From Delphinapterus leucas (lineage: Eukaryota; Chordata; Mammalia; Artiodactyla; Monodontidae), in the NCBI RefSeq assembly GCF_002288925.2, contig NW_022098037.1, positions 5,768,287 through 5,832,286 on the forward strand: 64,000 nucleotides of DNA. Direction: 5' to 3'. The position numbers and the translations under genes were made by a program. The stretch's first letter is position 1. Each line of letters starts with the position of its first letter. Under the pieces are notes generated by a model. That model worked only from the letters and a program-made list of their open reading frames with translations, had not been told where the DNA came from and made no database searches. Below are positions 57,601 to 64,000 of this stretch, piece after piece.

Positions 57601-57844
57601 ATTTTCCAATGAAAGAGTTCTACCTGCTACAACCATGTTATGGTAGTTCTTTTATATCTCTCTACCCATCTTTAGAACATACTAGTTTTGTGATAGCTTA
57701 ATGAGCATGTAAGTAGGTACTCAACAACTATTCCCTAAATAAGTGCTTGAAATGAATAGGGGAACTAAAGAGACAATGTCGTAGTCCACTGAACTGATTC
57801 CAGTGCTGAATATTTTAGGCATCAAGGAAGAAGTACCAAGAAAA
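57601..57844. other. Unclassified DNA
   Basis: No feature seen in this stretch. Confidence 0.4.
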
Positions 57845-59510
57845 TGAGTGTCTACTCGTACACTTATTGACTATTTGCAGCCTTCTTTTGGGAAATGTCT
57901 GTTCAAATATTTTGCCACCTCCTCTGTACTTTTTTTTTGGCAGGAGGAATTGTTTGTCTCATTGAGTTGTGAGAATTCTTTCTATATTCTAGATACAAGT
58001 CTTCCCTCAGATATAAGGATTGTGAATATTTTCTTTCATTCTTGGGCTTGCCTCCTTTTCTTAATGGTGTCTCTTGAATAGCAAATTTTATAATTTTGAT
58101 GAAGTCTAATTTATCAATATTTTAAATGGTTCATGATTTTTGTTTCATTTTAGAAATTTTTACTTAACTTGAGATCACAAAGATTATCTCCTATACTTTT
58201 TACTGGAAATGTTAATGTCAAATTAAAATTTGTATTTGGTGTGAAATAAAGGTCAGGGTTCTTTCTTTCTATTTTCTCTCTTCTTCCTTTCCTTCCTTCC
58301 TTCCTTTCTTCTTCTTCTTTTTTTTTTTTTATATATATGGGTGCCCAACCATTCCAGCATAATTTGTTGACAAGACCATCCTTTCCTCATTGAATTACCT
58401 TGGCATCTTTGTTGAAGGTCAGTTGACCATATAAGTGTGGGCCTATTTCTGGATGCTCTATTCTGTCCCATTGATCTATATGTCTATGCTTATGCCAATA
58501 CCACACTGTCTTGATTCTGTAGCTTTAGAATAAGTCTTGAATCAGGTAGTGTAAATCTTCCAAGATGGTTTTTCTCTTTCAAAATTGATTTGGTTCTTCT
58601 AGTAGTAGTTCTATAAAAATTTTAGAAATAGCTTTTTAATTTCTTAAAAAAAAAAAAATCCCTGCTGGGATTTTCACACAGACTACAATGAAACTACAGT
58701 TCAATTAGGGGAAAATTGATATGTCAACAACTGAGCCTTCCAATCCACAGAATAATATATCCTACTACTTATTTAGATCCCCTTTACTTTCTTTCAGCAA
58801 TGTTTTCTAGTTTTAAGAATACAGATTTTGTATAACTTTCATTAAATGTATTCTTAAGTGTTTTTATGCTATTGTAAATGGAAATAGTTGCTGGTATATA
58901 GACATAGAATTAATTTTCGTTCAGTTTTGATTTTGTATTTCTAAACGAATTTGTATAATTTATTTCAGTTGTCAAATTTACTGGCATGAAGTCATCATAA
59001 TATTCCCTTATAATCCTTTTAATATCTGTAAGATCTATAGTAATGTCCCTCCTTTCGTTCCTAATGTTGGTAATTTGTTTCTTCTCCCATTTTTTCTTGA
59101 TCAGTTTAGCTAGATGATTTCAACTGCATTAATCTTTTCAAAGAAACAGCTTTTGGCTTTATTGACTTTCTTTACTGCTTTTATGGTTTCTATTTCTTTG
59201 GTTTCAATTGTTATCTTTATTATTTCCTCCCGTCTACTTGCTTTGAGTGTAATTTATTCTTCTTTTGTAGTATCTTAAAGTGGAAACTTAGGTTATTGAT
59301 TTGAGACCTTTCTTATTTTCTAATATAAGCAGGTAAAGCTGTAAGTTTCCCTTTACATGCTGATTTAGCTGTACCCTACAAATTTTGATACGATTTTTTT
59401 CATTTTTATTCAGTTCAAAATATTTTCTAATGCCTCTTGTTATTTGTCTTTGATCCAAGAGTTATTTAGAAGTGTATGTTTCATTTCCAAGTATTTTGGG
59501 ATTTTCCAGA
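57845..59510 (-). mobile_element. Old L1 ORF2 blocks, antisense
   Basis: 57,845-58,930 is antisense ORF2 3' part ('gttcaaatattttgccacc', 'ccattgatctatatgtctatgcttatgccaataccacactgtcttgattctgtagcttt'). At about 58,940 it jumps to an upstream ORF2 part ('atctatagtaatgtccctcctttcgttcctaatg', 'aaagaaacagcttttggcttt', 'ttccaagtattttgggattttcc'). Either one L1 with a large internal deletion, or two pieces. Confidence 0.85.
58259..58332. repeat. Pyrimidine-rich tract
   Basis: CTTT, CCTT and CTT units ending in a run of T, inside the antisense L1. A slippage expansion of an originally T-rich site. Confidence 0.93.
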
Positions 59511-59514
59511 AAAA

Positions 59515-61960
59515 AAAATCACATGATCTTATCAAGAGATGCAGAAAAAGCATTTGATAAAATCTGTCACCTATTCAATCAAAACTCTCAGTAAACTGTG
59601 AATACAGGGGAACTTCTTAATAAACTTAATAAAGAATATATACAAAAAGCTTAGAGCTAATGTCACACTAAATGGTGAGAAATTCAAAGCTTTTACATTA
59701 AAATCAGATACAAGGAAAGGATGTTCCCTCTCACCATTCCTTTTCAGCAACATACTGAAAGTTTTAGCTAATGCAGTAAGAGAAGAAAAGGAAACAAAAT
59801 GTATACAGATTGTGAAGGAAGAAATAAAACTCTCTTTGTTCACAGATGACATGATCATCTATGTAGAAGATTCAAAAGAATCAACAAGAACAACAACAAC
59901 AAAGCACTCCTGGAATTAATAAATGATTATAGCAAGGTTGCAAGGTATAAGGTTAGCATACAAAAATCAGTTGCTTTCCTATATATCATCAATGAACAAG
60001 TAAAATTTGAAATTAGAAACATAATACCATTTACATCAGCACGCCCCAAAGTAAATCACTTAGGTATAAATTTAACAAAATATGTATAAGAACGGTATGA
60101 GGAAAAGTATAAGACTCTGACGAACAAAACCAAAGAAGAAATAAATAAATGGAGAGATAGTCCATGCTGATAGATAGCAAGACTCAATATTGTCAATATG
60201 TCAGTTTTCCCCGATTTGATCTATAGCTTCAATGCAATCCCAATCCCAGAAAGTTATTTTGTGGATATTGACAAACTAATTCTAAAGTTTATTTGAAGAG
60301 ACAAAAGACCCAGAAGAGTTAATACAATATTAAAGGAGAAGAACAAAGTTGGAGAACTGACGCAACCTATTTCAAGACTTACTGTAAAGCTATAATAGTC
60401 AAGACAGTGTGATACTGGTGAAAGAATAGATAAAGATATCAATGTAACAGAACAGAGAGCCCAGAAATAGGCCCACATAAATACAGCGAACTGAGTTTTT
60501 ACAAAAGAGCAAAGGCAGTATAATAGAGCAAAGAAAGTCCCTTAAACAAATGGTGCCGGAACAACTGGACATCCATATGCAAAAAAAAAAAAAAAATCTA
60601 GACACAGACTTTACACCCTTCACAAAAATTAACTCAAACTGGATCACATAGCTAAACGTAAAATGCAAAACTATAAACCTTCTAGAATGTGACATAAGAG
60701 AAAACCTAGATAACATTGGGTATGCTGGTGGCTTTTTAGACATAACACCGAAGGTATGATTGGTGAAGGAAATAACTGATAAGCTGGACTTCATTAAAAT
60801 TTAAAAACTTCTGCTCTGTGAAAGACAATGTCAAGAGAATGGGAAGAGAAACCACAAATGCGGAGAGAATACCTGCAAAAGACACATTGATAAAGGGCTG
60901 TTATCCAAAATTTACAAAGAACACTTAAGATTCAACAGTAAGAAAACAAACAACCCAATTAAAGAATGGGCCAAAGACCTTAACAAACCCTCACCAAAGA
61001 AGATAAACAGATACAAATACGCATATGAAAAGATGCTCCATATCATATGTCATCAGGGAAATGTTAATTAAAACAAAATGAGATACTACTACATAACTAT
61101 AAGAATGGACAGAATCCAGAACACTGACAACACAAAATGCTGGCAAGCGTGTGGAGCATCAGGAACTCTCATTCATTGCTCCGGGGAGTGCAAAATTGCA
61201 CAGCCACTTTGACAGACAATTCGGCGGTTTCCTACAAAACTGAACATCCTCTTCCCGTACAATCCAGCAATTTTGCTCTTTGGTGTTTCAGTTCCAAAGT
61301 AGTTGAAAACTTATGTCCACACAAAAACCTGCACATGGATGTTTATAGCAGCTTTATTCATAATTGCCACAACTTGGAAGCAATCAAGATGTCCTTCAGT
61401 GGGTGAATGGATAAATAAACTTTAGTATATCTAGACAATGGAATATTATTCAGCACTAAAAATAAAGGAGCTATCAAAAGACATGGAGGAGATTTAAATG
61501 CATATTACTAAGTGAAAGAAGCCAACCTGAAAAGGTTACATACTGTATGAGTCCAACTATAAAATATTCTAGAAAAGGCAAAACTATGGAGACAATACAA
61601 AGATCAGTGGTTGCCAGGGGTTGGATTGGGGAGGCATGAATAGACAGAGCACAGAGGATTTTTAGGGCAGCGAAAATACTCTGTATGATACTATAATGAT
61701 GGATACTTGTCGTTACATATTTGTCCAAACTCAGAATGTACAGTGCCAAGAGTGGACCCTAATGTAAACTATGGATTTTGAGTGATTATGATGTGTCAAT
61801 GTAGGTTCATCAGTTGTAACAACTATACCACTTTGTGAGGGATGTTGATCACGTGGTGGGTGCGTGAGTCAGGGCCGGGTATATGGGAAATCTCTAATAC
61901 CTTCCCCTCAATTTTGCTGTGACCCTAAAACTGCTCTAAGAAAAGTCTTATTTTTTTAAA
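59515..61960 (+). mobile_element. Old L1, ORF2 3' half plus 3'-UTR
   Basis: Sense L1 of about 2.4 kb. It starts in the reverse transcriptase domain ('catttgataaaatctg'), retains the reverse-transcriptase core as LFTDDMI (near 59,830-59,853; the usual motif is FADD), continues through the ORF2 C-terminus, and ends with a 3'-UTR of L1M type ('cctgaaaaggttacatactgtatgagtccaactat', 'caaagatcagtggttgccaggggttgg'). Many stops and shifts; not functional. Confidence 0.92.
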
Positions 61961-63234
61961 AAAAATGAAATTCTTTCTGATTCTTTCTTCAATTTTTTTT
62001 TTTTTTGGCAGATGCCCCAAAAGGCCAAAAGCAAAATGGGTAGAAAATATCTCATTCCAAAATAAGATGTTACACTCCTCACAGAACTTACAGATGAGGT
62101 GGTCAGACACGGGTTTCGCAACCCCCAGCACGCACCTACCTTAGGGGTATATTGTTGAAAATGAGAAGGGTGAACTACCAGGCTCCTGGGGGCTGAGAGA
62201 ATCACAAGCAGCCAGCAGAGGAGATGCACTGCCTGTGTCACGGACATTCAGATGGATGTTCTCTGAGGAACCTACAAAAGTGCCCCATGAGAGAGGAAGA
62301 TCTATCCTGACATGAAAGACTAAATTCTCTGTGATCCAGTGTTCACTCTTTGGGCTTTAGATTGTTTGACCAAATGGAGAAAACTCAGTTCAAGTCAGTG
62401 AATGGAGGATTGGTGATTTCTTTCATTAACATGATCTTTTCCCTTTAGGACTTTGCTGCCACTGGTTTTTAAATCTTCTCTGGGTTTTGTTTGCCTTTTA
62501 TTTCTTAGTCTGCTTTTCTGCAGTGGAGGCAAATATTTTCCTCCCTAATGATTGTATTCTTCTCGCATGAAATTTATTCTCGGTAGGCAGCTAATAAAAA
62601 TCCATTCAGCATTTCTCTTTGTTACTATTAATTTATTTATTTTGGATTGTTTGGTTGATGTTATTTTAAAATCCCTTGGCACTTACCACCCTATACATGT
62701 TCTATTAAACAGATATTTAAAATCTCTTATTAAGAAGTGTTCATAAATAGAGGATTTACATGTCTCTCCTAATATCAGTTGTTATATATATTCTGATTAT
62801 CCCATTATGTTTGCTTTCACCTCTCTCAGTAGGGAATTAGAAACTAAAATGTGTTTGGGCTGAAAAGGACTGGTGCTCTGTGGAGTGATTAGAAAGTTCA
62901 GTGGTTTGGATGTCTAGGGTGGGAAGGTGGGAAGCAGAACTGATGTTCAGCCAGGACACACTGGTCCCAGTATTAAAGTCCTGAAATCCTCCATTCTTGT
63001 TATAATAAACAGGCACTGCCCCAAGACCCCCATTGCCTGGCACCTTGTTTCCCCGGGACTTCCCCACAACCCAGCGGCTAAAGGGTTAAGCCTGGCACAC
63101 CTGGGGTCCCTGTTTAGGGGTGCATGTGCAGTATTGGCTGTTCAATATTATGAACATCATTAACCCTTATGAAAGGGATTACTACTTGGTTGGCATTCCT
63201 AAGAGAATCCCGGAAAACTGCTTATAATAAATAA
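61961..63234. other. Unclassified DNA
   Basis: No gene or named repeat recognised. A T-run is at 61,996-62,007. Confidence 0.4.
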
Positions 63235-63440
63235 TAGGGGTTAACATCTATTGAGAACTGTTCTAAAGGCTTTATACCTATTAACTTGTTCGACACCCTC
63301 AACAACCCTATGCTGTAGCTATTATTATTACCCCATTTTGCAGATGAGGAACTGAGGCCCAGATCATACAATGAATACGTGGTGCAGTTTGGAATTTGAA
63401 TTCAGGCTGACCCCAGAACCAGTGCTCTTTTCTAAGTCTC
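63235..63440 (-). mobile_element. MIR SINE relic
   Basis: 'aacatctattgagaactgttctaaaggctttatacctattaacttg' and 'attaccccattttgcagatgaggaactgaggcccaga' to 'gaattcaggctgaccccagaaccagtgctc': an almost full antisense MIR. Confidence 0.9.
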
Positions 63441-63756
63441 CTCTTGGATCTGACTTTCCATGATTCTCTGAGCAATACACATTTATTTGCCCATTGACTG
63501 TGGGCAAAATAAAGAAAAATAAGACATAATCCAGTCTTTTGCATAGTTTATCATCTAGTGAATTTGGTCAAGCTCCTCTTCTCCTGTTCTGGACAACACA
63601 AGTCCCATATAAATTCCTTTCTATGTCAGAGAAACTATTTAATGAACAAACTCCAGAGGAGATATTTTTTACATAAGACTCTTGTTTAATGGTGTTCATT
63701 GCAGGTTAGAAAGGTGATATTTTCATATGTTGCTTTCTAGGAGATGGGAAATAGTG
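63441..63756. other. Unclassified DNA
   Basis: No feature seen. Confidence 0.4.
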
Positions 63757-64000
63757 TTTTTTTTTTTTTTTTTTTTGGCTGTGTTGGGTCTTCATTGCTG
63801 CACGCGGGCTTTCTCTAGTTGCGGCGAGGGGGGGCTGCTCTTCATTGCGGTGCATGGGCTTCTCATTGCAGTGGCTTCTCTTGTTGTGGAGCATGGGCTC
63901 TAGGCGCATGGGCTTCAGTAGTTGTGGTGCATGGGCTTAGTTGCTCCGCAGCATGTGGGATCTTCCCGGACCAGGACTTGAACCCATGTCCCCTGCATTG
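63757..64000 (-). mobile_element. CHR SINE, long form, cut by window end
   Basis: A T-run (63,758-63,776) is followed by 'ggctgtgttgggtcttcattgctgcacgcgggctttctctagttgcgg' and the long middle section. The tRNA-like head begins at the right edge ('cccctgcattg') and lies beyond the window. Confidence 0.93.

Noticed and set aside
60399..60794. Minus-strand frame of 131 codons with hydrophobic runs
   Set aside because: Antisense of L1 ORF2; the hydrophobic look comes from T-rich antisense L1.
1..64000. CRISPR arrays, operons, riboswitches and other bacterial-type features
   Set aside because: The dispersed mammalian SINE, LINE and LTR content shows eukaryotic nuclear DNA; no regularly spaced direct repeats were seen.

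Overview
The window is mammalian nuclear DNA, very probably from a cetacean. The clearest marker is a tRNA-derived SINE that begins GGGCTTCCCTGGTGG, carries a Pol III B box (GGTTCG) and ends in an A-tract. It occurs about sixteen times, often nearly identical and bounded by intact target-site duplications. This is the CHR SINE family of whales, hippos and ruminants. I saw none of the ruminant BovB/Bov-A2 repeats and no pig PRE-1, which with the many young copies points to a toothed or baleen whale. The species cannot be fixed by eye.

I find no protein-coding exon, no structural RNA gene and no prokaryotic-type feature. Every long open frame I examined runs through a repeat (antisense SINE, L1, L2 or a pyrimidine tract) or lacks any recognisable motif. 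The window is best read as intergenic or deep intronic DNA.

Layout. 0-9 kb: AT-rich unclassified DNA with a diverged 110-base duplication, a perfect 18-bp hairpin, old L2/MIR pieces and a 200-base pyrimidine tract. 9-14 kb: L1 3' fragments, two L2 copies facing each other and three young SINEs. 14-24 kb: a repeat-poor block (15.5-16.3 kb) that looks like a conserved-noncoding candidate, an old antisense L1 (20.2-21.4 kb), and a unique GC-richer patch holding an excellent CTCF-type motif (22,934). 24-38 kb: MIR and L2 relics, a well-formed class I retroviral solo LTR dropped into an L2 (31.7-32.1 kb), and several microsatellites. 38-46.6 kb: an LTR-like element split by a SINE-in-SINE nest, a string of antisense L1 relics, and a textbook twin-primed L1 (45.8-46.6 kb). 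47-52 kb: a layered nest in which a MIR was split by L1 material and the young L1 was itself split by a SINE. 55-64 kb: MIR, an MLT1-like LTR split by a young L1 3' end, two head-to-head L1 blocks (57.8-62.0 kb), more unclassified sequence, and a SINE cut off by the window edge.

Nothing here amounts to a new gene system. The items most worth testing are the CTCF motif, the repeat-poor 15.5-16.3 kb block, the two inverted L1 structures and the recent SINE insertions as lineage markers. Repeat names come from recognising family sequence from memory; boundaries of old repeats are good to a few tens of bases, those of SINEs with duplications to a few bases.
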